Assembly (NCBI GenBank): GCA_006503475.1
Contig: RSEH01000146.1
Span: 1 to 64,000 of the forward strand
DNA from: Stentor roeselii
Taxonomy: Eukaryota; Ciliophora; Heterotrichea; Heterotrichida; Stentoridae
Reading direction: 5' to 3'
Length of the DNA stretch: 64,000 nucleotides
A model generated the notes under the pieces. The model had not been told where the DNA came from and did no database searches. It saw only the letters and a list, made by a program, of their open reading frames with translations. Below are positions 10,458-20,685 of this stretch, one piece after another; position 1 is the first letter of the stretch, and each line of letters begins with the position of its first letter. The translations under genes and the position numbers were made by a program.

Positions 10458-11849
10458 TTTACTATAAATATTGCTAGGGAACTTCGTCGTCTGCGGCCTG
10501 AACGTGCAGCCTTCAAGTTCCAACAACTTCAATTTTTCTCTTTCAATCTCGAGTTTTGCCTTGCAGGTGTTTTTTTGTTCTACTTGTTTATGATAAATCC
10601 TGTTGAAATCGCAGGTGCTTACCGATTTCTTCATTGAAACTTCAGACTCTTCTATCTTTTTCTTCGGTTTCGTCAAAAATACATCTCTTTCGGCTTGGCT
10701 GAGGTATTTGAACAAGTTTTCCATGCTGTCCACGAATTCCTCGAAGTTTAAAGGCTGGTCGAGTTCTTCCAGTTCTTTTAAGAGAGGAGTTATTATCTTC
10801 AGGATGCCTGGATCGATGTCGTGGACGTTGATGTTTTTGTAGGTGATCAAACCGCTTGCGTCGGGGTTCAGCTGGTTGAATACTTCGGAAAATCTGTCGA
10901 TTTTAACTTTTAGGATTATTTTGTCGCTCCGGGCTTTTGACTCCAGGTGGACTGGCGCGTATGGGTAACTCACTGGGTTGTCCATTGCTCTTGGAGTCTG
11001 TTTGTAAAGACTGTCCCAAATATTTTCTATTGTTCTGTCATATCTGTAGTTCCTTCCAATCATAGGCTTGAAGAACTCCTGCCCAGTTTCAGGATCTCTA
11101 GTGACTTCATACTTCGCCCTAAGTTCCTCAATATACTTCTGATACCCAGCCTTAGAATTGGAAAGCCTTTCAACAACTTCTTGTAGATCAGTAGTTTCCC
11201 CTTTCCTTCCAGTATTCGGTCTAAAAGGAAACTCAGTTTTTTTCGCATGTTGATACATTTCATCAATTCTCTGCTTTTTAACTTTAGCCTCATCATAAAG
11301 TTCCTGAATGCGATTATTGCTAGTGGCAGCGATTTTCGCACTTTTTTCATTGATCTTCGGTGCAAAGGTATATTCAGGTTCCTTATAAGTCTGAGAATGC
11401 GCCCGAAAGTCATGATTCGACCTAGTCTGTGCATACTTCGCGAGTTTCCGCGACTTATCATTAAGAACCGGCTGAAAGCTTGTTTTTTCAGCGACTTCTT
11501 TTTCCAGTTGCATTTTGAGCAGTTGTTTATTGGCTTCGACCTGCTCTTTATGCCTGAGTCCTTTCGCGTAGAGTTTTTCTCCGTAGTTTTTGCAGTCAGT
11601 CATTGACTGGTCAGCCTTGGATGAAAAGGAAGACGAGAGCAGCAGCTGTTCTTTGTTTATATCTTTTAACAGGTCACAGATGTTCTTGCTTAGGGCCAGT
11701 TCCAGCTTTTGGTTTAGGTTGTGCCTTTGTGCGAACTCACGCGCTACCAGACTGGGCTCGTCACTGTCGTAGACAATGATGCGGTCTTGCCTGCCTCCTC
11801 CGATGTCCACAGTGATGTTTAGAACTTCGTAGCCTCTGCGACTGGCCAT
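10455..11849 (-). CDS. FxP-repeat protein with EF-hand-like region, 464 aa
   Basis: I do not recognise a named family. The N-terminus (residues about 8-45) is a compact domain with ITVDIGGGRQDRIIVYD, suggestive of a small beta-rich fold. The middle has repeated aromatic-Pro modules: TSFQPVLNDKSRKLA, YTFAPKINEKSAKIA, FPFRPNTGRKG, EFFKPMIGRNY and, at the end, TFRPQTTK. Between residues about 325 and 385 is a degenerate EF-hand-like pair (LNPDASGLITYKNI, then LNFEEFVDSMENLF). Basic helices separate the modules. This build is common in ciliate cytoskeletal proteins, so a cytoskeletal role is possible but unproved. The gene lies 28 bp downstream of the Ca2+ channel and 3 bp upstream of the LYR gene. 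Confidence 0.7.
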   Translation of the reverse strand: MASRRGYEVLNITVDIGGGRQDRIIVYDSDEPSLVAREFAQRHNLNQKLELALSKNICDLLKDINKEQLLLSSSFSSKADQSMTDCKNYGEKLYAKGLRHKEQVEANKQLLKMQLEKEVAEKTSFQPVLNDKSRKLAKYAQTRSNHDFRAHSQTYKEPEYTFAPKINEKSAKIAATSNNRIQELYDEAKVKKQRIDEMYQHAKKTEFPFRPNTGRKGETTDLQEVVERLSNSKAGYQKYIEELRAKYEVTRDPETGQEFFKPMIGRNYRYDRTIENIWDSLYKQTPRAMDNPVSYPYAPVHLESKARSDKIILKVKIDRFSEVFNQLNPDASGLITYKNINVHDIDPGILKIITPLLKELEELDQPLNFEEFVDSMENLFKYLSQAERDVFLTKPKKKIEESEVSMKKSVSTCDFNRIYHKQVEQKNTCKAKLEIEREKLKLLELEGCTFRPQTTKFPSNIYSK

Positions 11850-11877
11850 TTTTATAATTTAAATATTCCTGAGTGTA

Positions 11878-14800
11878 TTAGAAATTTACATGATCCTCTA
11901 CTTCGAATGAATTTTCTCCTGGGTATTCAAAGTCAGAATAGTCTAGTTCGACTATTTTTCCTTCTTTTTTCAGTTTTGAGTAGTTTCTCCACTTTTTTAG
12001 CAGGGACTTTAAAATGACTGAGTTGATGAAATATTCTTGGTTGCTTTCTGTGATTTTCTTTCTTTTGAAAAACTTTTCTCTTATCATCTTCAATTTCATT
12101 TTGGTTGAATGCTCTTCTTTTCGCAGGTACTTCAACATGTTACTATTTTTCGACTTTTTTATCACCACGTATTTTTTCTTCAGCACTGCGTAGAGCACGT
12201 CGTTGAAAAAGTAAAACGATTCGTTGTCGATCGGGATGCTCAAAGACCCCAAGAACTTCACCATGTCTGGAGAGAAGCTCTCGTTGAAAATTGCCAGGTC
12301 CTTGCACATGTCACGAACCATTTCAACCATTTGAGTCTTGTGAACCCGGAAGGAGTTTTTTTGCTCTGAAAACCTCCGCCAGTGCTTTTTGAAGACTTTG
12401 AAGTCTTTCGAGAAAATGTTGAGCGCGTTTTCTGGGTTGTGAGAAAATTCTTCGTAGTGCTGAATGATGATTGAAACGAAAAGCTCCATAACGACGAAAT
12501 CCACAACAATTACAAATGAAATGTAGTAAATGATGTAAATTTGAGAGCCGTAGTAATTCACACAGTCTGACATAATGGTCGGGTAGTCTTCACCTGTGCT
12601 GATTCTCCACAAGACGTTCATCGCTGAGTGAAAATTATTGAAATTGTACAAGTCTCCAATGATTTTCCCTTCTTTCACTCTAAAAAACAGAAAAACTCCT
12701 AAAATCGCGTAGATGAAAAAAATCAGGATCAGGAGGCTCAAAACATTCAAAATAGCAGGAAGTGCATAAGTGATGATTTCAAGCAGCTTATTAAGTGACT
12801 CGAGTCCTTTCACAAGTCGCAAAAGTCTAGAAATCCTTAAAAGTCTGACAACTCTGACCAACTGAGGACCTTGTCGAAGCAGTCGGTTGCTTTTACTGGA
12901 CCCGGAGTAGACAATGACGAGGTCCACAATAGAAGAGGTGACAATCGTGAAGTCAAAACAATTCCAGTAATTTTTGAAGTAAAGACTTCCAAGGCCTATG
13001 ATTTTGATGATGGCTTCAGTGATGAAGATGTAGGTGCAGATGGTGTTTACGGTTTCAACAGCGAACAAGTAATTCAAACTGGCTTCATTGTAAGGCATGG
13101 CCATGATGAGCATGTTGAGAATGATGATCATCATGACAACCACTTCAAAAGCCTTGCTCTTCGAAATGTAATAAAAGAACTGTCGGAACTTGTTGAGCGA
13201 CTCTCCATGATGGTTGATTTCAGGCTTGGCCTTAATGACCATTTTCTGAATTTCACTCCACAAGATCTGTTCCTTGCTGAGGTAAAACAAAGCGAAGGAA
13301 GTTTCTTTATTTTTAGCCTCGTTGAACTTACTGAAAACAATGACAGTGAACAGGTTGACCATGAAGAAGTTCCCGATAACAACGAAGACGACATAGTAAT
13401 ACGCAATATAAGGGTTGTAGTTCTGAGAAGGACTTTCATATTCAGTCCGGGCGTCGACCCCTTCATACATCCTGTTCGGCCAGGACTCTTGCGACATGAC
13501 GATAAACAAGGTGACCATCGCTTGAGGGACATCATCAAAGTTATAATCAATGCTTGACCAAGAATACCCCGAGTCCTCACAAAGCGACTTTTCAGTGACT
13601 TCTGACTGTGAGCAGAACTGCATTTTTCCTGAAAGCAGAGAAACTCCTAAAATTGCGAAAACAAGCCAGACCACAAAAATGACTATCAAAACATTGCAAA
13701 TCGCTATCATCGAGTCGATCAAGGCACTCACTGCTATTTTCATTGAAAGGTTGTGGTTGATCAGTCGAAGTGGCCGAAGAGTTCTGAGAAGTCTGAAAAT
13801 CTTTATCACGGGCAAGTTGATTGACTTTACCGACAGGTCAAGGATCGAGAGGATCACGACGATGAAGTCGAGTTTGTTCCAGTTGTCCTGCATGTAGCTC
13901 ATCCGGTCTTTCACGAAGCCCAAAGCGACTGACTTGATGAGGAACTCGAGGAAAAAAATCGAGGTGAAGGCCAAGTCCAGGACCTCTGAAGTGCGAGTCT
14001 TGGGGGAATCAGGAGACTCTTCCATGATGTAAGTGTCCCAAACGAGTTTCGAGCTGTTCAAAATGATGACCATTAGAATGAAATTGTCAAGTTTGTGCTT
14101 TTTGCACAGCTTGATGCACGCGATTCTGAATATGTTCGACTTGGAAAAAACAAAGTAGCTTTTTTCGCATTCAATTCCTTTGAACATCAGCTCAACAGTT
14201 CCACTTCTCATGATGTCGATATCTGAATCACTGTCATGAAACCGTTCAATTGAGTCAAGTCTCATTTGCAGTAAATTATTCTTGGATCTAGTTCTATCCT
14301 GCACAGTTTCTTCTTCTTTATCTTCCTTGTAACTCTCAACACTATCTAAAAGAATCGCCAAGAACAGATTAAGCAAGATGAAATTTCCTAAAATGATCCA
14401 AAATATCAAGAAAAACGAACTCCAAATGCCCAAAGTGCTTCTAAGACTCGAAGTCAAAATATCATTCCAGTTCTCAGTGGTCAGCACCTGAAAAGTCGTC
14501 ACAAACGCCCAGTGAAAGTTGTCAAAATTTCCCCTTGGAAGACCCTCTGGAAAGTTGAACTCGCCTCCAAAGATCTGCATGCCGAGCAAGGTAAAAATGA
14601 AAAGAAACAGCAAAAGCAGGAGAAATAAGTAAGCCAGGCTTGAAACCGAGTTGCCAATAAGTCTGATGATGGTTTCAAGTGACGTGAGATATCGAAACAG
14701 GCGAAAGACTTTCAGCACTCTGAAGATGCGAAAGACTCGAATGGCCCTGAAGGCAGAAATCGCTGAACTGCCGCCAGATATGATGAAAATTTCAATAAGG

Positions 14801-17295
14801 CTCAAAGCAACGACGACCACGTCGAAGTAGTTCATGAAGTCCCTCAAAAAAGTACTGAGGCCCACCCCGATGATGCGCAGTGTCAGCTCAGCAGCGAAGA
14901 AATAAGTGAAAAAAGTGTTGATTGACTGCAAAATATTCTCTGTCGAGTTCGGGATGCCGTAGTGGTCGTAGGCCAAGCATGAGGTGTTGAAGACAACGGC
15001 CAAGATGATCAGGGTGTTAGTGTGCTTGTAGTTAATCAAGACTTTTATCGGGTGTCTTACCTTTTGCCAGCCTCCCATTTTCCCTTCTGCCCAAATCCTG
15101 AAGTTCATAAAAGAAAGTTCTTCGGCAAAGTTTGTTATTTTTTTTTCAGAAGACTCGATGTCGTCACCTGACCAGATCCCTACTACTTCTAAAGAATTTG
15201 ATTGGATTTCAGAAACTACTGTCTTGCTGCAGATTTTCAATTCAAAAAAAGCTGGCCTGAGACCTTTTCTCAAAGCAAAAAACTTGAAAATTCTGAAAGT
15301 GTTTCCGATTTCCGCGTATTTCTTTTTTAGTGTTTCGATGTTTTCCTTGTAATGAACTATGAGTGGGTCCTGAGTGAGTCTTTCGCTGTACTTGAAACTG
15401 TATCCAAAGCTATTTCCTGCAACAGTCGGTTTACTATTCAGCGCCTTGATTTCCTTCAAAGACTCCGAAGAAATCAAGCAAGTTTCAATAAGTTCAAGTC
15501 TTGACTTGCGAATATAATTCGGGTTGCTTTTAAGTTGCTTTAAGGTCTTCTGCTTGACAGTGACCGCTTGCTTCAGCTTAGAAAAAGTCAGAGTTTTCCT
15601 TAAATTCGGGAACTCTTCTTCAGTAATCGGACAAAATGAAACCCTTTTGTGGATCTTCAAAGAGTTGTTTTCAACCCAGTTGTTCATCAGTTTTTGCCCT
15701 GCCTTGCGATTAGGAACAATGACTTTCGGAGCGTCGAACTCCAAGTGCATCACTTCGATCACTGGACTTTCCACTTCATTTAACTGAGTAGGACGAAAAC
15801 TTTTCGGTTTATCCCAAAGTTCAATTGACTGTTCTTCTAATTCAAGCTCATTTTCTACTTTTCTCGAAGTTTTCGCATTTTCCATCAGCTTCGTGTCGAA
15901 TTTAATCTTTCTTGATGAGAGTCCTGCTGATTCTGTGTCAATTGTTGGGATTTTTTTCGTTTGTTTTGAACTCGCTGACACGAGTGACGACATTTTTGTT
16001 GTGTTTTGGTAGATCCTTTCGAAAATGTCCTCGTCGATGAGGACTACCTCGTTTCCTGACTGCTTTGAAATCGCTTCTGAAACTTCTTGAAAAGTTGAGG
16101 TGATGATGGCTAAGGTCAGGTTTAAGATCAGGGTTCCTGCAATGAAAAGCAAAGGAATGTAAAAAATAAAAGAAAATTGACTGAAAGACTTGCTGGTAGA
16201 AGTCAAAATCGCTGTCCACCCTTCTAAAGTGATAACTTGAAAAACAGTAACAAAAGCAATGAAAATATTATCAAAGTGACTCACTCCACGGTTAGGGTTG
16301 TCTAAAGTCTCTGCACATTCATATCCAAGTTCACATTCACTCGCTCCACAAATATCATCAGCTGAATAAAGTCCAGTGTGCAGTTCAAGACATCTTTTTT
16401 TCAAGATGCCCATCCACAACTGCACAGATCCAATCGCGAAAACAAGAATAAAGAAAAAAAGAACAATAAGGGCGGAAATGAGAGGTTTGATCGAGTTAGC
16501 TAAGGCAAGGATCAAAGCTCTCATGCCACTAATAGACGAAATTCCTCTTAAAGGCCTCAAAACCCTTAAAGACCGCAGCGCTGAAAGTTTAAACCCGGAT
16601 CCTGCCAAAGTATCGAGCCATGCAGTGAAGATGATAAAAAAATCCATGATGTTCCACCAGTCCCTCAAGTACGAGTCTTTATTAAGAATCAACCCAAAAC
16701 TGCAGATCTTCAAACCGCACTCAATCGAGTAGAAAATCGTGAAAAACAACTCAATGTCCTTGTAAACACCTGACACGTTATCATTCTTCGGGTCCTCCAT
16801 CGCGAGAATGATCGTGTTAAAGATGATCACCAGAATCACAATTGTCTCAAAAACTGAGTTCGAGATAATCAAGCCGCATAGCTCAGAAAAGCCTTTCAAA
16901 ATCCTCATAACTGCTTTTCTCATGTCAAGAAGTGGGTAGTTATCTGAGATTTCTTCCACTTTTTCTATGTCTTTTTGAATACGAATCTGCAGGTAGTTCT
17001 TCAGGTCTGATAATAACTTCTCAGAAACCTCTGCGGGCTCTTCTGGGGCGTTTTCGAAGTCAAGATCTTGTGGAAGGTTTTTAGCTACTTTGGAAACTGC
17101 GGTGCTTGTGTGAAACACGAATTCCTCTGAAATGTCCAGGTCTTTCATCGTGTCCTGGATCAGTTCGCAATAGTTTTCATCAAAACTCGCTTCAGATTCC
17201 AAAGCTTGTTGTCGGAAGTCGTTGTCTTCATCAAGAAGTCGATGATTTCGTCGAGGTTGCAAATGATGAAGATCTAAACTTTCATCAAAATCCAT
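11878..17295 (-). CDS. four-domain voltage-gated Ca2+ channel alpha-1 subunit (CaV-type)
   Basis: A 1805-residue channel with four repeats of six membrane helices. Voltage-sensor S4 helices carry regularly spaced Arg: ALRSLRVLRPLR (I), FRAIRVFRIFRVLKVFR (II), IFRLLRTLRPLRL (III) and VRVVRLLRISRLLRL (IV). The pore loops read TLEGW (Glu358), TTENW (Glu941), SQESW (Glu1270) and TGEDY (Glu1569), the EEEE filter of Ca2+-selective channels. The I-II linker is long (about 350 residues) and charged. After IVS6 a helical region resembles the CaV C-terminal EF-hand area without a clear Ca2+ loop. No intron interrupts 5.4 kb. In ciliates such channels sit in the cell or ciliary membrane and drive depolarisation, ciliary reversal or contraction; the location here is inferred. 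Confidence 0.93.
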   Translation of the reverse strand: MDFDESLDLHHLQPRRNHRLLDEDNDFRQQALESEASFDENYCELIQDTMKDLDISEEFVFHTSTAVSKVAKNLPQDLDFENAPEEPAEVSEKLLSDLKNYLQIRIQKDIEKVEEISDNYPLLDMRKAVMRILKGFSELCGLIISNSVFETIVILVIIFNTIILAMEDPKNDNVSGVYKDIELFFTIFYSIECGLKICSFGLILNKDSYLRDWWNIMDFFIIFTAWLDTLAGSGFKLSALRSLRVLRPLRGISSISGMRALILALANSIKPLISALIVLFFFILVFAIGSVQLWMGILKKRCLELHTGLYSADDICGASECELGYECAETLDNPNRGVSHFDNIFIAFVTVFQVITLEGWTAILTSTSKSFSQFSFIFYIPLLFIAGTLILNLTLAIITSTFQEVSEAISKQSGNEVVLIDEDIFERIYQNTTKMSSLVSASSKQTKKIPTIDTESAGLSSRKIKFDTKLMENAKTSRKVENELELEEQSIELWDKPKSFRPTQLNEVESPVIEVMHLEFDAPKVIVPNRKAGQKLMNNWVENNSLKIHKRVSFCPITEEEFPNLRKTLTFSKLKQAVTVKQKTLKQLKSNPNYIRKSRLELIETCLISSESLKEIKALNSKPTVAGNSFGYSFKYSERLTQDPLIVHYKENIETLKKKYAEIGNTFRIFKFFALRKGLRPAFFELKICSKTVVSEIQSNSLEVVGIWSGDDIESSEKKITNFAEELSFMNFRIWAEGKMGGWQKVRHPIKVLINYKHTNTLIILAVVFNTSCLAYDHYGIPNSTENILQSINTFFTYFFAAELTLRIIGVGLSTFLRDFMNYFDVVVVALSLIEIFIISGGSSAISAFRAIRVFRIFRVLKVFRLFRYLTSLETIIRLIGNSVSSLAYLFLLLLLFLFIFTLLGMQIFGGEFNFPEGLPRGNFDNFHWAFVTTFQVLTTENWNDILTSSLRSTLGIWSSFFLIFWIILGNFILLNLFLAILLDSVESYKEDKEEETVQDRTRSKNNLLQMRLDSIERFHDSDSDIDIMRSGTVELMFKGIECEKSYFVFSKSNIFRIACIKLCKKHKLDNFILMVIILNSSKLVWDTYIMEESPDSPKTRTSEVLDLAFTSIFFLEFLIKSVALGFVKDRMSYMQDNWNKLDFIVVILSILDLSVKSINLPVIKIFRLLRTLRPLRLINHNLSMKIAVSALIDSMIAICNVLIVIFVVWLVFAILGVSLLSGKMQFCSQSEVTEKSLCEDSGYSWSSIDYNFDDVPQAMVTLFIVMSQESWPNRMYEGVDARTEYESPSQNYNPYIAYYYVVFVVIGNFFMVNLFTVIVFSKFNEAKNKETSFALFYLSKEQILWSEIQKMVIKAKPEINHHGESLNKFRQFFYYISKSKAFEVVVMMIIILNMLIMAMPYNEASLNYLFAVETVNTICTYIFITEAIIKIIGLGSLYFKNYWNCFDFTIVTSSIVDLVIVYSGSSKSNRLLRQGPQLVRVVRLLRISRLLRLVKGLESLNKLLEIITYALPAILNVLSLLILIFFIYAILGVFLFFRVKEGKIIGDLYNFNNFHSAMNVLWRISTGEDYPTIMSDCVNYYGSQIYIIYYISFVIVVDFVVMELFVSIIIQHYEEFSHNPENALNIFSKDFKVFKKHWRRFSEQKNSFRVHKTQMVEMVRDMCKDLAIFNESFSPDMVKFLGSLSIPIDNESFYFFNDVLYAVLKKKYVVIKKSKNSNMLKYLRKEEHSTKMKLKMIREKFFKRKKITESNQEYFINSVILKSLLKKWRNYSKLKKEGKIVELDYSDFEYPGENSFEVEDHVNF

Positions 17296-17510
17296 GAATT
17301 ACTATTATAATCACTTCCTTATAATACGCTGTTTAAATCTCTTGGAAGGCAGAAAATCTTGGAGATCATTTCAATTTTCTTGAAAAACTTCAGGAATTTG
17401 ATGTATTTTTAAACTTTTCAACGAAATTAGAGGTTTTATAAGTCCAGATTTTCTGTTTTTATCATTTATACAGGGAAAGTTGGATAAGTGTGAAAAAGCT
17501 TTTCTAGAAA

Positions 17511-18425
17511 ATGGCAGCTAGAAGATTTGAGACCTTCGACTTCGCTAACTGCCCTGAATGGCGAAGCTACTACGAAAACATTTTCCCTGTGCCTTCCCAC
17601 ACACAACTGTCGAAAATCAAGCAGAAATGGTACAAAGAGCACATCGACAAAGACTTCAACGCGGAATCTCCCTCAGCGGCAGCAGGTGGTTCCCAGGGAG
17701 TCGGAAGCGGTTCAAACAGTAGTTCAAGCAGCAGTTCAAACCCAAGGCCCAACCGTGGATCTTCCAACAGAGGATCAAGTCCATCAACCTTGCAACTATT
17801 GCAGACCTCTCTATTCTTGTTATCAGTTCCAGCTTTTTTCTTTGGAAAGGCCTTGCATTTGATAGTAGCAGGTCACGTTGCAGGAATCATCCACTACCAC
17901 AACATGCCGAAGATGAACCTGGAGTACTGGAGACCTGTCATTTCAGACGACAACCTCCATTCTTTGGCTTTCGCCCTCTTGTTCTTAATCGTTCCCACTT
18001 CTTCGGTTTGGATGGTCCCTGCGTATATTGGAGTCCTTGTTTATGTTCCTGAAGTTATTTTGAAAACTCAGTACTTCCCTGGCAAGGTTAAGGAATTCGC
18101 TGGAAGACTTGAAAGGAATAAAATTCAACTGCTTCAGGCAAGGGCTGACTCTGAGGCTTGGCTTGGCTTCGCACTTTTGGTACTTTGTGTGATTGGGGCT
18201 TGTCATTGGATCACTCCTATTGTCTTTTGGCAGTATACCCGTATGAGGTATATTCTTAATTACTTCTCAAAAATCACTTTTGGAAATATTAGGGTCAAAG
18301 GCGATCAGATGTTTCAGGGAAAACCTTTATTGCAGAATGTTTGGGAAAAAATTAAGGGATTTTGTAACTGGCTTAATACTATTGAGGCTAATCAGGCTCC
18401 CGGCAGCTCTTGCCAGATATTTTGA
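17511..18425 (+). CDS. TMEM33/Pom33-family membrane protein
   Basis: A 304-residue protein. Residues about 50-95 are low complexity (Ser, Gly, Asn). Hydrophobic segments lie near 95-130, 150-185 and 210-240, followed by YTRMRYILNYFSKITF and a C-terminal helix containing LQNVWEKIKGFCNWL, the pattern of the TMEM33/Pom33 (Kruppel homologue 2) family. Members sit in the ER and nuclear envelope, shape tubular ER and help nuclear pore distribution. The Ser-rich insert near the N-terminus is an addition. The gene is divergent from the Ca2+ channel, about 215 bp between starts. Confidence 0.75.
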   Translation: MAARRFETFDFANCPEWRSYYENIFPVPSHTQLSKIKQKWYKEHIDKDFNAESPSAAAGGSQGVGSGSNSSSSSSSNPRPNRGSSNRGSSPSTLQLLQTSLFLLSVPAFFFGKALHLIVAGHVAGIIHYHNMPKMNLEYWRPVISDDNLHSLAFALLFLIVPTSSVWMVPAYIGVLVYVPEVILKTQYFPGKVKEFAGRLERNKIQLLQARADSEAWLGFALLVLCVIGACHWITPIVFWQYTRMRYILNYFSKITFGNIRVKGDQMFQGKPLLQNVWEKIKGFCNWLNTIEANQAPGSSCQIF

Positions 18426-18739
18426 GTAGAATAAGTAATGATTTTCACTTGCATTGAATTATGGTTCTTCAAGTTTTAGGATTTGGTAGGAATTTAAACT
18501 TTGATTGTGATGCTCATATTAAATCCATGAATTAGACTGAATTTTTTCTATATTTATTTATGACTAACTTCTAATAATATTCGATAAAAATCAGAAACAT
18601 GAGACTCTGTCCCCTTTTTATGCAAAAGCTCATATAAATAATATTTCTAAACCCATACAAACTCATGGAATTATTCATTCAAACTATTTATTTATATGAC
18701 ACTTATTAACTCAAGTCCTAAATCCTTGGTTATATAATA
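18426..18739 (+). other. AT-rich intergenic region
   Basis: It separates two plus-strand genes. It ends in TATATAATA just before the next ATG, the usual start context here. Nothing else was seen. Confidence 0.6.
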
Positions 18740-19171
18740 ATGGAGAGCTCTAACTTCCAGTGTAATTGCATTTCTAATTCAAAACCGAAAGAAAAGCTCG
18801 TCATCCCCTCGAGTGTCGTATCAAGAATCTGTTCTCCCTCTCCTAACTTTATCGATATCCCAGATTTCGAGAATTCAGTAAATAACTTCACAACCCAATG
18901 CGACTTGAGATGCCACGAAGAAAGTTTACCAAAAATCATCTTTACCGAAGAAGACGACATCCGAAAAAAAGTTGTTACCGAAATCGAGAGTATCAAAGAA
19001 GAGCTCAAATTAATAAATGTTAAACTGGAGCAAAACATCGACTCATTGAAAAAACATGAAGACAGTGAACCAGTTGCCAAATTTTTAAATCTGATAGAAA
19101 AAAAAAGAATGATGAAAAGTGAGAAGAATGAGGCTCTGTGTTCATGCACCAAGCAATGTAAACTCTTTTAA
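18740..19171 (+). CDS. hypothetical Cys-containing coiled-coil protein, 143 aa
   Basis: No family recognised. The N-terminus has CNC within the first 11 residues, the middle has a CDLRC motif, and residues about 75-115 form a charged helix (IRKKVVTEIESIKEELKLI) likely to coil. The end is CSCTKQCKLF, so paired Cys occur at both ends and could bind metal or carry lipid. The start context (ATAATAATG) and clean frame support a real gene. It is convergent with the NADAR gene, 114 bp apart. Confidence 0.6.
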   Translation: MESSNFQCNCISNSKPKEKLVIPSSVVSRICSPSPNFIDIPDFENSVNNFTTQCDLRCHEESLPKIIFTEEDDIRKKVVTEIESIKEELKLINVKLEQNIDSLKKHEDSEPVAKFLNLIEKKRMMKSEKNEALCSCTKQCKLF

Positions 19172-19285
19172 AATCTATTCTTAATTCAACCTTTTTCGAT
19201 AGTAAAAGTGAATTATTACCATTAAGAATTAGTATATGTAATAGAATCTGCATTCTTATTTCCAATATTATTAGAAGTTTGTTAT

Positions 19286-19762
19286 TTACTCGTGAGCACA
19301 CAGATCACTTGCACGCAACTCTTCTCGAAGACTCATCAACAAAGACCCTACAACATTTTGAGACCCTGGCTGAGACCCTCCCCAGTATAAGTCAGACTTA
19401 GAATATTCAGCCAGATGTTTTCTTCCAGTATTTAAAAGTTTTCTTCTTAACTCTTCATTTTGAGAAAATTTCAGCTTCAAAGCATTTCTCATCACATCGA
19501 CCTTAATACTCTCCCATCTTGTTGGGTCCATCTGGTGACTTCTTCCAAGACTCTTCGCTTTTTTAGGAGTATCTGCATTCAAAATTTCCATTTTAACACT
19601 AAGATCATCGAATTTCTTGCTTTGAAAATAATGTTCAACAGTCTTATACTCAAGTCCATCTTCAATGAAAGTGGCCAAATAAAAGTTGCATAAAAACGAA
19701 TGTTGAGGTGAAACAATCGGGTTATTCATTGTTGAGCTAAAGAACAAGGTGTCAGTTTCCAT
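19286..19762 (-). CDS. NADAR-domain protein (YbiA-like N-glycosidase family)
   Basis: A 158-residue single-domain NADAR (DUF1768) protein. Motifs follow the family in order: SFLCNFYLATF, LEYKTVEHYFQSKKF, PKKAKSLGRS, TRWESIKVDVMRNALKLKF, YWGGSQPGSQNVVGSLL. Characterised bacterial and plant members hydrolyse N-glycosidic bonds of damaged riboflavin-pathway intermediates, and others have been tied to NAD or ADP-ribose chemistry. Which substrate applies here is unknown. The length is normal for a stand-alone domain. The next gene upstream on this strand ends 31 bp away. Confidence 0.85.
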   Translation of the reverse strand: METDTLFFSSTMNNPIVSPQHSFLCNFYLATFIEDGLEYKTVEHYFQSKKFDDLSVKMEILNADTPKKAKSLGRSHQMDPTRWESIKVDVMRNALKLKFSQNEELRRKLLNTGRKHLAEYSKSDLYWGGSQPGSQNVVGSLLMSLREELRASDLCAHE

Positions 19763-19793
19763 TTCTAATCAATTACTTAGAGCACATGGCTTA

Positions 19794-20282
19794 TTACTTA
19801 AAATTTTTCTCATACTTTTCACAGAAACTCTTACTAAGTCTTGTAAGAGTGAATGTGTAAAGATAAGGTAAGTCCTTTAAACTCTCTTCTGAAGCTGATA
19901 TCAAAGCATTCTTAGCCTCTGTCAAAGTTTCCAGTGGAATCACATCCTCGAGTTTATCCTTTTGGATGAAAGACGAACCATTTGAAGGACTTTTACAAAA
20001 AGAACTGAATCCGTGGTACCGCTTCGGAGATGGACACTGTTTAATTTCAGGGATTATGTCTTTAGAGTAACTTTTAAACGAGTCATCCACTAATAACTTC
20101 GAGGATTGCTCGGATCGGGTGTTGAATGAACTCTCGAGTTTTTTCCTGAACTCTGCGATACGATCTAAGGAGTTCAGTCCTTGCTTGCTTGATGATGATA
20201 CTTGAGACTTTTTGATTTCGTTGAAGCGTTCGCGGAAGTTTTTTAGGTAGTCATCTTCTCTGGAATATGAACCAAAACTCAT
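19794..20282 (-). CDS. hypothetical Ser-rich protein, 162 aa
   Basis: No family recognised. The N-terminal half has two charged helices (YLKNFRERFNEIKKS and LDRIAEFRKKLESSF) and the middle is Ser/Lys-rich and probably disordered. The C-terminus is a hydrophobic helix (LPYLYTFTLTRLSKSFCEKYEKNF), not long enough to be a clear membrane span. It shares a short interval (31 bp) with the downstream NADAR gene, and its ATG is preceded by TTATAAAA. Confidence 0.6.
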   Translation of the reverse strand: MSFGSYSREDDYLKNFRERFNEIKKSQVSSSSKQGLNSLDRIAEFRKKLESSFNTRSEQSSKLLVDDSFKSYSKDIIPEIKQCPSPKRYHGFSSFCKSPSNGSSFIQKDKLEDVIPLETLTEAKNALISASEESLKDLPYLYTFTLTRLSKSFCEKYEKNFK

Positions 20283-20685
20283 TTTTATAAAGAATTATTT
20301 TCCTCATTGTTCCAGTCTTTAGAAGCGGGCTTTGCAGAGTTTTGATTTATTTGATGAAAGTTGAATATTTTTTTTTGACTAGGAATTTATGAGGCAAGTT
20401 AGATTTTATGTAAATATTCATGAATAAAACTCTTGTAATGTTTAGCCATCTGTATTATTTAAAGCTTAAAAAGTTTATAATAGATTTTATAAGCTTTGAG
20501 ATATTCTGATAGAATACCTCTAAGTTTATATATGGAAAATTGAATCATTTATAAATAATCAAAATAGATTAATAATTTAATTCGATGATTGATTATGAGG
20601 CTGCATACTATTATTCTTTCATCAATTTTCTGTTTTTACATAATTTTCTAAATTACTAAATTTTAGCCTTTTGTTATAAACCAAT
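20283..20685. other. divergent intergenic region
   Basis: An AT-rich stretch between two divergent gene starts, probably holding both promoters. No distinct motif beyond AT-rich runs was seen. Confidence 0.6.
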
